Positions 10,770-21,871 of a stretch of DNA of 64,000 nt are shown in pieces. This DNA is from Narthecium ossifragum (taxonomy: Eukaryota; Streptophyta; Magnoliopsida; Dioscoreales; Nartheciaceae). The position numbers were made by a program, and so were the translations under genes. Below the pieces are notes generated by a model. It searched no databases. It was not told the DNA's origin and saw nothing but the letters and a program-made list of their open reading frames with translations. How positions within the stretch are numbered: position 1 is the stretch's first letter; every line of letters starts with the position of its first letter. The stretch is taken from positions 15,080,290 to 15,144,289 of the forward strand of contig OY986965.1 in the NCBI GenBank assembly GCA_963920575.1. Direction: 5' to 3'.

Positions 10770-12368
10770 TGATGAATAAATTTTATATCTCGCAAGTATA
10801 CGAATCGGTGCAATCAGTATAGCAGCAAGACGAGTATCGTACCCACAGAGATTTGTAGAGATTAATAGAGTAAAATGCTAAAGAACAGAAAAGAAAGAAA
10901 ATATGGAAGGGAAAAGAAGAAATATGAAGTCTCGAAAATAGATGACCTAATAACGAAATAAGAAAACGATAGAAATATGATGGATGAATACTAAGGTTCC
11001 GATTTCACCATAACATCCTCATTCTATGCATTGAATCAATAAAGATTTCAGTTTAATTCCAATGGCTCGTTCTTCCGGTATGATGATCCGTTTGGCCGCG
11101 GTCTTCATCAAGTACCCTCAATTAACCCTAGCTAATGAACCCATAACTAAGTGTTAACCAAGAATCCATTAAGCTCTGAAGAACAATCATGAACCAAGAA
11201 TACTCTTAGCTTGAACCCGGCCTCGACATAAACTCATTCATTCATAGATCCTGCAAGATTAGGGAATGAACCCTCGCCCAATCTCACATAAAACAATCTA
11301 TAATACTTTTATTGGCCAGATAAAGGTATTTAAGATCTCAGTTATAATAATGAATGAAAAAAGGAAAATAAACTGATTAAATAAATATGATCCAATAACA
11401 TAGAATGATTCAGTTAGGGCTACATCGGTACCTTATAGAAGAAACTAGCCACTCATGTTCACCATGAGGGCAACAAAACTAATGAAGAAATAAAGAAGAA
11501 ATAAGAAAAGAAAACCAAGCCTGGAACCCTTCTCCTCGCCTCCAAACGCTGCCAAAAAGTCCTCCCAAAAGTCCCTTTTGATAACCCTAAGTATCCTATT
11601 TATAGGCCTAAACTCGGGTTAAATCAAAACCGTTGATTTAATTCACTGGGAACGTCCGATCGATCGGACTTTAGGTGTTGGATCGATCCGTCTCATTAAA
11701 AACATCAATTCCTGGCTTCGCCCGAGTCCGATCGATCGAACTATAAGCGCTGGATCGATCGGATGCGTAAAAATCCATCTTCTCTGGCTATTATTGAGTC
11801 CGATCGATCGAACTTTAGATGTCCGATCGATTTGGCTCATTAAAATCTGCAATTTCTGACATTTTCCGAGTCCGATCGATCCAACTCTAGGAGTCGGATC
11901 GATCTGGCTCAGTAGGAGTGATGGTTCGATCGATCGGACCATGTTCAGCCAAAAAACACATGTTCTGTCACGTTTCTGCGTAGTCCGATCGATCGGAGGA
12001 TCGCTCGGACTTCCAACTTATTTACTGTGCTGCCATTCAGACTGCGCCATCGGTACTAAAATTACCGTAACTTCCTCTAGGAAACTCGGAATCACGAACC
12101 GTAAAATTCTCCAGAATCTAGACTTCAAGAGCTTTCCATCCATATATGGCACATAATCTGATTCTTCATGAGCAGGTACAGATTAATCTTTAAAGTTGAT
12201 CCATGCACTCTTTTCAGCTTCTTTTCTCCTTTTTCCTGCATTTTCCAAACAATTATGTGAAGCAACATATAGATATAAAAATAGGAATAAAGATGCTGAT
12301 TAAGGATAATAATCTAGCAATTGAGATGGTTATAAGGTTGTTCAGAGTGCACTTTCATGCACTCATCA
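10770..12368 (-). mobile_element. Athila-like solo LTR (1599 bp)
   Basis: Ends are TGATGA and TCATCA, flanked by the perfect duplication CCTTC (10765-10769 and 12369-12373). The motif ATCGTACCCACAGAGAT lies about 65 bp from the plus-strand start, the same placement as in the LTR at 2314-3974, which suggests minus orientation. The flanking D-LTR sequence, gtctacgcCTTC joined to CTCGTCGAATACC, matches uninterrupted LTRs elsewhere in the window, which confirms the insertion. An array of GATCGATC words occupies 11653-12008. Confidence 0.85.
11653..12008. repeat. Degenerate 50-60 bp repeats built on CCGATCGATCGGAC
   Basis: Pairs of gtCCGATCGATCgaact and ggATCGATCcgg words alternate about every 55-60 bp (11655, 11685, 11730, 11753, 11803, 11825, 11871, 11895, 11925 and 11985). 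The array lies in the Athila-like solo LTR and gives a repetitive but meaningless open frame on the minus strand. Confidence 0.75.
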
Positions 12369-13730
12369 CCTTCCTCGTCGAATACCTAGGGTCCTTCTCC
12401 TAAAACCCTAAAGGTATCTCTCGACCTAACCATAGATTTGGCTAAGGAGGAGCCAAGACCAAGCAAGAGACCGGTACCCGTGCCTACAAGAAGGCTCGGT
12501 GTGTCACATCTCATCACAATAGAGTTTCCCTATATCATAAGAACAAAACATAGCCCTCGTGTTTATTTATCATCTTACAATAAACTGAATAAGATTGGAT
12601 ATGATCTAAGTCCAACCATCAACACAACTGATGTGAATGAAATTAGCCGGATGATCATATTCTTAAACAAATCCATATCTTGAGGACTTCTGAAAATCTC
12701 ATAGTTTCCTCCAATAGAAAGAATCTTACTATCCAACAAGCAAAAAATTATAAAGTGCAAGATGCTAGACTTTCTAGATCTTTCTACGAACAAAGTGGAA
12801 ATGGAAGTACAAAGTAGAATTTGCCTAAATAGGGATGCGTTTCAACTAAGAAACTTAAGTGATAAACTAAAAATCAATAAAATTGATCTTCTAAACGTTT
12901 ATGACTGGTATTAACTACAGGGACGATGGATAGAGAATAGAGCTCAGAAGCCAATCGTAACAAGCATAATTCACCCCAAAAACATGAAGATTCTTCTTAC
13001 GTATTAGCATCTCGTCATAGCAAAGCTCTCTGTATAATTAGAACATAAATGGAAGGCATAACTGATGGACCCAAATGCTGCCCTGGGGTTTATCATCTTA
13101 CAATAAATCGAATCAGAATGGATCGAACTAAGTCAAACAAGATCAAAGGCTCTTGCTATCCAACAAGATAAGATTAGCCAAAGCCAAAACGCTAGACTTT
13201 CTAGCTCTTTTATGCACAGCTTTGAGCATTCTGCTTTCACAAGGAACAGTTAAATTCAACACATCCAAAAAAAAAACATCTTTTTAAACAGCACTTGTTT
13301 TGCTTTAAAAGTTGTGAAAGAGCTTTTTAGGGCAACACTAAACGAGCCCCAAATTTCACAGCGAGAACATCTCTTATTGCTTTAAATATCTAATCACCAA
13401 CCATAGCCTTCTCATAGTGACGCAAAAAATGAAATAGATTGAATTATATAGTTCTAGTAAATAAGAAAAAGGAAGGCTTCTGAAGCAGGCAGGATTCTTT
13501 AATGGGGGATAATTATACTTATTTGGTATCTCATGTCAAACAAGCATGCTTTAGCTTGAAAATTCCCATATTCAAGTATACTTTTATGTAGTATTTGCAA
13601 AATCACAGACTTAAATAAGAAAACCATCGTAACAATCATAAAGTCATGCACTAGGAAACAACACATATGAGAACATGTCTAGATATAAAATTCCAAGAGT
13701 AGCATGGGGCCATTGCATGTGCAATGATAC

Positions 13731-14160
13731 CTGATTAATGACCACATTCGCCATCTCACGAAACTACTTTTTCAAGACAGACTTGTGATACAGGTTACTC
13801 GGCTTGTTTTGCTTCTTCGTCTTTGTGGTTGCAACTTGCAAGCACTACAGATAGATCCTTCCCACCTGGCTGGATGGACACGGTCTTACTGTTGGCTAAC
13901 CCTGACAAAATTCAAAAACAAAAAAAATCATAAGCACCAAAAACCATAACACAAGCATTTCTTACATAAGCAAGATCAAGCAGGATTAGAGGCCATACCA
14001 GAGTGGTTGTAGGAGTTGACATTGTACAGATTGTTGCTCTCCCTGCTGAACTGCACCTTGGCGTTGAAATTACCAAACTGCTTCACAACAAATGGCTTTT
14101 TCTTTTTCACAGTCTCCCAAATAACTATACAGGATACAGGAGGCCGGGAACTGAAGCCAT
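13731..14160 (-). pseudogene. RPL28: 60S ribosomal protein L28 (eL28) pseudogene, exons 1-2
   Basis: Exon 1 (14160-13999) starts MASVPG and reads on to [17 protein letters not shown] and [15 protein letters not shown] 97-bp GT-AG intron follows. Exon 2 (13901-13731) encodes LANSKTVSIQPGGKDL and, in another frame, YHKSVLKK. These blocks match plant cytosolic eL28, a large-subunit ribosomal protein. The copy is broken: about eleven extra bases after codon 8 bring a stop, exon 2 has a frameshift after KQAE and a stop within the KK-F segment, and the third exon (RPDL…KRNRQA in intact genes) is not found. Because the intron is kept, it arose by DNA duplication, not by retrotransposition. The copia element lies about 80 bp upstream of the start. 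Confidence 0.85.
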
Positions 14161-14242
14161 TTCTTCAAACTAATCTCCCTGGAACAAGCAAATACAAGAT
14201 TATGTACTTTTTAACAAAAGGTTAGCACCAACTCTCAATTGA

Positions 14243-14528
14243 TAAAGAACTTTAGAGGAAGGTTGAGAGAAATAGATATGTCTCACTTTTTTTATTTTCT
14301 TGTGATTGTTGTGGTTTACATCAAGTATATACAACCATACAGGATACAGGATAGGCTTCCACAACTGTTGGTTGAAGTTTAAATTGCGGATTCAGATTCA
14401 AGTAAATCTGCAGTTCTATAAACCTTTATCTTCATCCACAGTCCTTATCTTCAACACCCTTCGTATCTCCATGACTTCTCTCCAAGATATTTGATTTCAA
14501 ATGTCTATCCTGAAGGTCATCTTCAATA
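14243..14528 (-). repeat. 3' LTR of the copia element
   Basis: About 286 bp, matching 18017-18202 joined to 44959-45065. The ends read TAAAGAAC and TTCAATA on the plus strand. Terminal TG/CA is not evident, so boundaries are good to a few bases. Confidence 0.75.
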
Positions 14529-14735
14529 TGCCCCGGCAATCTCAAGGGGAGTAAGCGAACGTTAAGATTATCCCACAACAGAGTAAAACGACTAGTTGAC
14601 AGAGGCTTGGTGAGGACATCAGCAAGCTGATCTTTACTTGATACAAAGCAAACTTGCAGCTGATGCTTGGCCACCCGATCACACACGAAATGAAAATCAA
14701 TTTCGGTGTGTTTAGTTCGAGCATGAAGGAAGACA
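14432..14735 (-). pseudogene. copia RNase H C-terminal remnant
   Basis: The frame has HARTKHTEIDFHFVCDRV and FVSSKDQLADVLTKPLS, the last conserved blocks of copia RNase H. It directly follows the truncated reverse transcriptase at about 14720-14735, so about 1.2 kb of pol is deleted there. Confidence 0.8.
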
Positions 14736-15209
14736 TACACCTCCCAGTATCCTCGAGAACCAAGCACGCGGGGCTTGTTTGAGGCCGTATAAAGCTTTGT
14801 GAAGATGACAAAGATGTGAAGGATACTGGGGATGTTGAAATCCCGGAGGTTGAGTCATATAGACTTTCTCATCTAAAACACCATGAAGGAAGGCATTTTG
14901 AATGTCGATTTGATGAAGAATCCAGTTTGAGGAAACAACAACTGATAACACAGTGCGTATTGTTGTAGGTTTGACAACTGAACTATAAGTTTCTGAGAAA
15001 TCGATTTCTTGTTGTTGATGATGGCCCTTTGCGACTAGGCGTGCCTTGTATCGATCTATTGATCCATCGGCCCTTCTTTTAATTTTGAAAACCCATTTGC
15101 AGCTGACTATATTTTTCCCTCCTTTATCCTGGACAAGTGACCAAGTGCCATTCCGCAAAAGGGCATCAAATTCAACATTCATAGCTTGACGCCATTTTGG
15201 ATGCTTCAC
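14712..15209 (-). pseudogene. copia reverse transcriptase, N-terminal half
   Basis: The frame contains WRQAMNVEFDALLRNGTW, CKWVFKIKRRADGSIDRYKA, ARLVAKGHHQQ, IDFSETYSSV, IDIQNAFLHGVL and LYGLKQAPRAWF, the fingers and palm blocks of copia reverse transcriptase in order. The catalytic YVDD block that should follow is missing: sequence after RAWFSRI jumps to the end of RNase H. The enzyme is therefore inactive. Confidence 0.85.
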
Positions 15210-15411
15210 GGCTTCGGTGTAAGAGCTTGGTTCTTTAGCATCAGGTCAGGTGTACACTCAACTAGCAGTGCTTTTGGAAGAGGATAGCGAATTATGCTGT
15301 ATGTTCGTACCTTGGGTTTTGAAATCTGATTCTGAGATCGAGTTTGCATCAAGTGAGGTAGGACAGATTGATTGGAAACATGTACAACAACAATAGATGG
15401 GGTTGAAGTAG

Positions 15412-15846
15412 CTATAGATATATCAGCAAAAGTTGAGGTACCAACATTAGCAGTAGTGGATGGGAAAGAAGTAGATGTTGCTGCATGAACACCAAAGCCG
15501 GATGAAGCACTTGGAGAGTTGGAACAACCAAGGTTGTTTGTGACAGGTGAAACATCGATGACAGGTTGCAAATTTGACAATACTTTCTGCAAGGAAATGT
15601 TAGGAGCAGCGATAGGAGCCGAAACATGTGGTTGCAAAGATGATATGTGATAGAAGTGCAATGAGGAGAATGGAGGGAAGGTAATGGCAGCAAAGTAGAA
15701 GAAGAAGGTGGGGTTGATTGAGTAGCACCGGAGAAAGGGAATATGGATTCATCAAAGACAACATTACATGAAATATATGTACGCCCGCTGGTTGGATCAA
15801 GACATCTATAGCCATAGTGATTTTGACTATAGCCTAAGAAACACAA
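15412..15846 (-). pseudogene. Linker between copia integrase and reverse transcriptase
   Basis: Starts with CFLGYSQNHYGYRCLDP and SGRTYISCNVVFDESIFPF, the conserved end of copia integrase, followed by a Ser/Pro/Thr-rich linker. A second frame (15206-15661) carries the later part of this linker. Confidence 0.7.
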
Positions 15847-16694
15847 GTTCTTGATCTATAATCCAGTTTATGTTGATGATATGGTCGTAAGCATGGCCAA
15901 CACGCACAACCAAAAATATGTAAAAACTTGTAATCGGGTTTTCGATGAAATAAGACTTCAAATGGAGATCGATGTCTTAAAACAGGTGTTGGCAGCCTGT
16001 TGATGAGAAAACAAGCAGTTTGGAAAGCGTCCTCCCAGTATGTCTGAGGTAGAGATGAATGAACCATAAGGGAGAGTCCCATCTCAACAATATGTCAGTG
16101 GCGTTGCTCAACGGATCCATTTTGTTGATGGGTATGAGGACAAGCTAGACGGTGTGCAATACCATTGGATTTAAAGAAGGAGTTCAAACGACGGTATTCA
16201 CCACCCCAGTCACTTTGGATGGCTTTAATTTTTCTAGTAAATTGTCGTTCGACTAAGGATTGAAAATGATGAAACACATGCTCAACATCAGATTTTAATT
16301 TTAATGGGAATAGCCAAATGAATTTACTGTAGTCATCAACAAAGACTACATAATATCTACACCCACTAGTAGATAGAACAATGGAAGGACCCCATACATC
16401 AGAAAAAATTAATTCTACAGGGCTAGTAGACCTAGACTCAGACAAATGAAAGGGAAGACTGTGACTTTTGACGAGCTGACAATCCGAACAAACCAAAGGT
16501 CTTTTATTGGAAGATGTATGAAGACCATGACGAGCGATGATCTTTTGAGCGGTAGGAAAAGCTGGATGCCCGAGCCTCCGGTGCCAATCATTCAGGGAAA
16601 CACAGATACCAAGAAATGCTGATGGAGAGATCAGACGAGAGGACTGTAGTATGGAATACAATCCATCACGGATCGGTCCGCGGAGTAGTGTCAT
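15834..16694 (-). pseudogene. copia integrase (GAG-pre-integrase plus core)
   Basis: The frame 16095-16694 has the pre-integrase block DWHRRLGHP with the CSDCQLVKSH zinc-binding pair. The rve-type core follows: SDVWGPS with its Asp, the FVDDYSKFIW block, IQSDWGGEY with the second catalytic Asp, and HTHQQNGSVEQRH with the Glu. After a stop the frame 15834-16082 continues with YWEDAFQTACFLINRLP and FEVLFHRKPDY, the usual C-terminal part. The three acidic residues are retained, but frames are broken near 16090. Confidence 0.85.
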
Positions 16695-17084
16695 TCCCGT
16701 ACTGCAATCCTTGATAGCAAAGAAGGAGCCATGAAATTCAAAAAAGACATAATTATCTTTTGCAAATTTCTGAACAGACAGTAGATTTTTACTAATGTCA
16801 GAAACATGAAGGACATTACGAAGAATAAATGATGAACTAGGAGTAGAGATTTTAGAGGAGCCAATATGACAAATTCGCAGACCTGCACCATTTCCAACCC
16901 GGATTTGATCTGATCCAGTATATTCTTCAGCTCGAAGATTCTAGTTGTTGAGGTCCGCTATGAGGTGATGAGTTGCTCCAGACTCCATATGCCAATCAGT
17001 ATCTGGTTGAGTTGCAGTGGAAGCTAGCAAAGCATGTGAATGATTATTAGAGGGCATATCACTCTGGTAAGATAAATCGAACCT

Positions 17085-17145
17085 GTGGAAACATTTTAGT
17101 GCCGTGTGACCAGCTTTGCCGCAAACTTGACAAACTGGTCGATTG
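17085..17145 (-). pseudogene. CCHC zinc knuckle of copia gag
   Basis: In one minus-strand frame this reads CQVCGKAGHTALKC, a perfect C-X2-C-X4-H-X4-C nucleic-acid-binding knuckle. A stop separates it from the frame above. The region 16700-17080 should hold the protease. A continuous frame is lost there, and only 16691-16897 is open. Confidence 0.75.
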
Positions 17146-17192
17146 CTTCCTGACGATCCAGTACTGTAGTTGCCATGTCCACGAGAACCATT

Positions 17193-17938
17193 TCACCCCC
17201 GTGATTTGATGTTTGAGGAGGAATTGAATCCTACAGTCCCACTATTTTGGTGACCCCGACCTTTGTAACTGGATTGACGAGATGGTATATTGGCTGAGGA
17301 ACTGGTAAAGCTTTTTGATTGATGTAGCTGCTCAAGTCTCATTTCATGATTGAGAAGATGACTATACAACTCTTCCAAGTTCATTGGATCAATACGAGTT
17401 GTAACAGAGGTGACAAACGGATAATAGTCAGATTCTAGGCCAGCAAGGAGAAAGGACTCAATCTCATCGTCCTTCAAGGGCTGGCCAGCAGCGGCAAGAG
17501 TATCTGGAAATTAACCTCTTGATGCGCTGAAAATAATCCGCAATGGAGGAAGTTCCCCTCGTGCAGAGTAGCTAACTGAGTCCGAATCTGGAGAATGCAA
17601 GCACGAGATTGAGAGGTATACATCCTCTCAAGTGCTTGCCAAACTTCACGAGAAGTCAAATAACCCACGACTTGGGCAAGAATGCCTTCTGATAGAGAAG
17701 ACATGATGATACTGAGCAGGATTTGGTCCTGTCGAACCCAGCTTTTGTAGGCTGGGTTTGGAGTAGAGATCAATGTAGCACCGACAGCAGTACTTGGAGC
17801 CGGAATGTATGCTGGCGGAGGAGGTATGGAGCCGTCAAGATAACCAAAAACCTCTTGTCCTCGTAAATAAGGTACTAACTGTGACTTCCAGAGAAGAAAA
17901 TTGTCACGGCCAAGCTTAACTGTAACTAGGTGAGGCAT
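17193..17938 (-). pseudogene. copia gag (UBN2/Retrotran_gag type)
   Basis: The first frame (17474-17938) starts with VKLGRDNFLLWKSQLVPYL and has WVRQDQILLSIIMSSLSEGI and a VWQALERMY block, the typical copia gag order. It then shifts into the frame at 17193-17477 containing ESFLLAGLESDYYPFVTSV and the Ser/Asn-rich C-terminal tail. Gag would form the particle. The switch between frames at about 17475-17520 is a frameshift, so the protein cannot be made in one piece. Confidence 0.8.
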
Positions 17939-18016
17939 GGATAGCTGGTGGAGGACGAAGAAGACGTATCCGAGATCAAAGACATGATGACGTTAGTCAA
18001 AATAACCTTGATACCA

Positions 18017-18202
18017 TAAAGAACTTTAGAGGAAGGTTGAGAGAAATAGATATGTCTCACTTTTTTTATTTTCTTGTGATTGCTATGGTTTACATCAAGT
18101 ATATATAACCATACATGATACATGATAGGCTTCTACAACTGTTGGTTGAAGTTGAAATTACAGATTCATATTCAAGTAAATCTGCAGTTCTGCTTGTTAT
18201 AA
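18017..18202 (-). repeat. 5' LTR of the copia element, proximal part
   Basis: This part runs from the primer-binding side to the Mutator-like insertion point and continues at 44959-45065. The primer site reads TGGTATCAAGG on the minus strand (18006-18016). The first eight bases match the initiator-Met tRNA 3' end. The interrupted LTR read through the insertion has the same order as the intact one at 14243-14528. Confidence 0.8.
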
Positions 18203-18316
18203 GGGTTATTTACATATATATCCTCAAAAAACTTTTGAAATACGTATTTACCCCTATATTCTTCATATTTTCATATATACCCCTGGAAAGTTCAAATAAT
18301 CTCAAAAATACCCTTC
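18203..18316 (+). repeat. Left terminal inverted repeat of Mutator-like element
   Basis: Matches the reverse complement of 44836-44949 with roughly eight differences over 114 bp, for example AACTTTTGAAATACG against AACTTTCGAAATACG. Similarity stops at ACCCTTC. Confidence 0.92.
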
Positions 18317-18650
18317 CGTGTACTTCCGTCGGGTTAAGTAACCTAACCATGGGGTAAATTCTAACCGGGCTGGGTAACGTTACTTAAATACCCCCACCAC
18401 ATATCTAGGCTTTAATTGGGCATCTCCTAAAATTTCTCCAGGGCGATCATTAACACACATATCTCCTAAGTTTTCATATGTTCCTACTAGATAAACACAG
18501 TGATCACCCCCTAGGGCTTCCTCCGTGCCCATCGATCGGCTTCACCGACGTCGATACCCGTTGATCGGCTTCACCGCGCCCATCGATCGTTGCACCCATT
18601 CACCTCTCTTAGGGTTTTCTACGGCTTGCCTGACCTAAATTGGGAGAGCT

Positions 18651-18989
18651 ATGGATGATGATCTTACTGATATGTACGTTATCAAGGGACCATTGCAAGA
18701 GGGATGCTACCCGCCTCGAGTCCAAGATATAAGGTATGTTGCAGTTTTGTTCTATGCATAGGTTGAGTACATTGCAAGAGTGATGTTTTTTTTTACGGGT
18801 GTGATGGTTTTTGAGTATGTTTTTTGGATGAGCACATTGCATTGGTTGAATACTTCATCACTTAGCTCTATGCATTGCAAGAGGGAAAGTTATGGATGAT
18901 GATGTTATGGAAGATCCCCTTGCTGGCTTGTATGTTAGCCTACAGGAACCATTGCAAGAGGGATCTATCCCTCGAGTCAAAGAAATCAG
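18651..18989 (+). repeat. Tandem duplication of transposase exon 1
   Basis: Two copies about 241 bp apart both start ATGGATGATGAT, both contain CCATTGCAAGAGGGAT and CCTCGAGTC, and both end at a splice donor AG|GTATGTTG followed by AGTTTTGTTCTATGCAT. Each joins in frame to exon 2 (acceptor TTATTAG at 19238-19244). Either could be the used first exon. The second has a longer acidic start. Confidence 0.8.
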
Positions 18990-20466
18990 GTATGTTGAAG
19001 TTTTGTTCTATGCATATTTTGTTGAATAAATTGGCTGAATGTGATGCATATTTGTTATGTAGCAAGCTTGTTTGTTTTCAAAATTGGCTGAATTGCATTG
19101 GGGTTCAGAATGTGAGAGTTATTCAATATGCAATGACAGTTACTAACAATGGTGTTCAGATTGTTCATGTTATATCTCAATGCATAAACAATTGAACATG
19201 CTTTGAATGATCATTGATCCTACCTTATTTTTCCCTGTTATTAGAGTGGCCCAAGCTTCATCAGAACCAATGATGGAAATCAAATTATATCATTCTGGAT
19301 TTTGGAAAAGTCAGACCAAGTCTGGTACGATGCAATATGAGTGTGGTAAGTTAAAGACAATAAAGGTGCATCCAAGTCGATCTACATTTGAGGAGCTAAA
19401 GGGAGATATAACAGCTATCTATTCATGGACCTTTCGCGCCCAGTTGCACATGTCATGCCTTCTACCAGGAAGCAATCCAAGGTATTATCATCATATTCAC
19501 AATGATGAAGACTACAAAGGAATGATTCAGCTTCATGAGATCTACTCGAAGAAGGTTGTGGAATTGTATGTAGAGACTGGCCAAGCAAGTGATTTATATA
19601 GCAGTGCAAGGGCTACAGCTAGTGCCACTGCAGAGGCCATGGTAGATGTCAGTGTGGATGCTACCTCAGAGGCCAGGGTAGGTGTTACTTCAGAGGCTAT
19701 TGCAGAGGGTACAACAGAGGGTACAGCAGGGGCAACTACAGGGGTAACAACAAATGCTAGTGCACAAAGTGAAGGAAATGGTAAATCTGTTGGTCAAGCA
19801 CATGGCACAGCTAAGGGCAAGGCTACAGCAGCAGTAAGAGCAGAATGTAGTGCAGAAGGCAAAACTGGTGCTAAGGCAAAGGCTAAGTCAAGGGCTACAG
19901 TGACTGAGTTTGCAAGCTTCTTTAGTGATTGTTATGGATCAGGGGAAGCTTATGTAGATGATTTTGAAGAAGACTGGGAAGATAATACGATGCACCTTCT
20001 CTAGGGCTTTCGTATATGGTCTCTTGCCTAGTCTCGGCTCCTCCTTAGCCAAAGCTATGGCTAGGTCGAGATATACCTTTAGCGTTTTAGGAGAAGCACC
20101 CTAGGTATTCGACAAGGAAGGCAGAAAACCGAAGGAGAGAGACGAATGAGGAAGAGGATTACCTTGCAGCTTCCTCAATGGTTGGCTGGCTTCTCTTGGA
20201 GATCCAAGCCTTGGAGAACGTGGATGATGGCTGGTAGTGGTGATGATGGTGGCGAAGGAGTGGACGGCAGCGGAGAAGGAGACCGGTGATGGAGAAGGAC
20301 CAGCTGTAGAGAGAGATGAAGGTGGCTGGTGGATTATGAGGAAACTAGGTTACAGCTACTCTTAGGTTTACAGCTACTCCTAAATTATCCTACTAATAAC
20401 TCTATTTTATTCTCATAATTCGTCATGCATAATACAAGCTATAGAGGTCCTTTTATAGAGGCCTTA

Positions 20467-21871
20467 TGTTACGAGCGGTCTACTCGTGATCCTCTCGTAA
20501 TGGGTCTCTACTGCTCCAATCGATCAGAATCGGCCTGATCGGACTTGATTTGAGTCCAATGGGCTGAAGCTGGATCGAATCTGGTTCAGATCTAGCTCAG
20601 ATTGGGGTAGGACTCGACTGGGTCAAGTCTGGATTGGTTGATTGGCTCTTGGAATTGAATCTGGCTCGGATTGGGCTAAGTGGCTTGGCTAAAACGGCTA
20701 GGAGTGGGTTAAGTAGCTGAGCCAAATCAGATTGGGCTGAGTCTGAATCAACTGGCTGGCTGAACCAAGTTAGAGTTGGCTGAGCCAACTTGGTTGGGCT
20801 GAACCGGAGTTGATCCAAGGGCTGTGGTTCGCCGGAGTAGATCGCCGGCGTAGGGACGGTGGCGGCGGTCGAGATACTTCCAGGAAGGGTCGCCTGGAGG
20901 TGGGGAAGAGATCCGAAGGGTTGGATTGGTCGGAGAATGGCTGGATCAATGGGATCTAGGAGGTGGCCGGCGGTGGGTTTAGAGGGGATCGACGTCGGGG
21001 ACGACGGCGGGCTTCGGGAGTGGCTTAGGAAGGTTGGGATCGGGTCTAAGGAGGTCGGCTATGGGTTTAGAGTGGGTTGGAGGTAAGATAGGGGTCGGAC
21101 GGGGCTTGCCGGTGATGGGGACGGAGATCGGGTTCGCCGAGGACGGCGCCGAAGGCGATGGAAGACGGCGGGGAAGGGCTGGGCGGAGTCGTGTTGCCAA
21201 GGGGAAGAGGATGGCGGGTTTAGAAGGCGACGGGGGTGGCCGGAGAGGAGAGAACGGCGGTATGGCCGGCGGTAGGGTAGGGTTTGACCACGGAAGAGAA
21301 GATGGGGAAGAAGATGAACAGTGCTGGGGTGACGTGGCGGTGGGGTCGCTGACGTGGCGGAGAGAGAAAGTAACCGGGAGAAGGAAATTGAAGGTGAAGG
21401 CGATGCCGGCTGCGGAGAAGATGACCGACGGGGAAGAAGATGGATCTATGGTAGATATCGGGTGGAAGCTATATTATCTCTACTCCTATGATATTCTACT
21501 CCTATGATAATTTATCAACTACTCTTAATCATTCATCTCATCATTCATCATTCATCATAACCTAATACAAACTACTAAGGTCCTTTTATAGAGACCTGAC
21601 AGAGTCTTAATCCAACTAAAAAACCCCCTTGCTTAATTAGCAAGTAATAAGGCTTTCAAACTCAACTCAACTTCCTAACTCAAAGGGACTCTTAATTAAT
21701 TCCTAACAATCAAATATCAACTAGGACTCAATAAAAGACTAATGATAAATACTAATTAAATACTCTAGTTTGAACTAGGGAAGTCCAAGTCAAACTAGAA
21801 AAGAGGTTGAACTAGCTTGGTTCCTCTTCTGGGTTCGGGTCCAGTTGGTCGAGTCGGATCGACTCGTATCA
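20467..21871 (-). repeat. Family B 3' LTR (1405 bp)
   Basis: Bounded by TGTTACGAGCGG and ATCGACTCGTATCA on the plus strand. Contains the minus-strand TATA box (plus CCTTTTATAGAGACC near 21583), the CTTGC…GCAAG hairpin near 21630 and two TGACGTGG words near 21330-21356. Confidence 0.9.

Larger units (their letters stand above)
7842..12506 (+). mobile_element. Family D solo LTR (about 805 bp net), host of two nested solo LTRs
   Basis: The LTR starts TGTTACGAGCC and ends GGTGTGTCA, with a perfect 5-bp target duplication CATCT at 7837-7841 and 12507-12511. After removal of the nested LTRs it is about 805 bp. It resembles family A LTRs in the TATA-box region (10413) and in the U5 part around CTAAAACCCTAAAGG and GGCTAAGGAGGAGCC. 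Its first and last bases differ from A, so I treat it as a separate relative. No internal region or second LTR exists, as expected after recombination between two LTRs. Confidence 0.85.
7456..13240. other. Non-coding segment with a tandem duplication of about 0.55 kb, split by a solo LTR
   Basis: Outside the solo LTR (7842-12506) this is unique-looking AT-rich DNA with no convincing gene. The piece 7500-7841 joined to 12507-12690 resembles 12700-13170: shared phrases include TCTTCTAAACG, TTAACTACAGGGAC or TTTACTACAGGGAC, GAGCTCAGAAGCCAA, GAAGATTCTTCTTAC and TTTATCATCTTACAATAAA. The resemblance runs straight across the LTR insertion point, which confirms that point independently. No reading frame is shared by the two copies. 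Confidence 0.7.

Noticed and set aside
11643..11942. 99-residue repetitive frame (RSIGL type)
   Set aside because: Translation of the GATCGATC repeat array; not a gene.
21034..21507. 157-residue Gly/Glu/Arg-rich frame and its relatives near 24222 and 51122
   Set aside because: Antisense to the family B LTR leader, GC-rich, repeated in every B LTR; no start context or domain.
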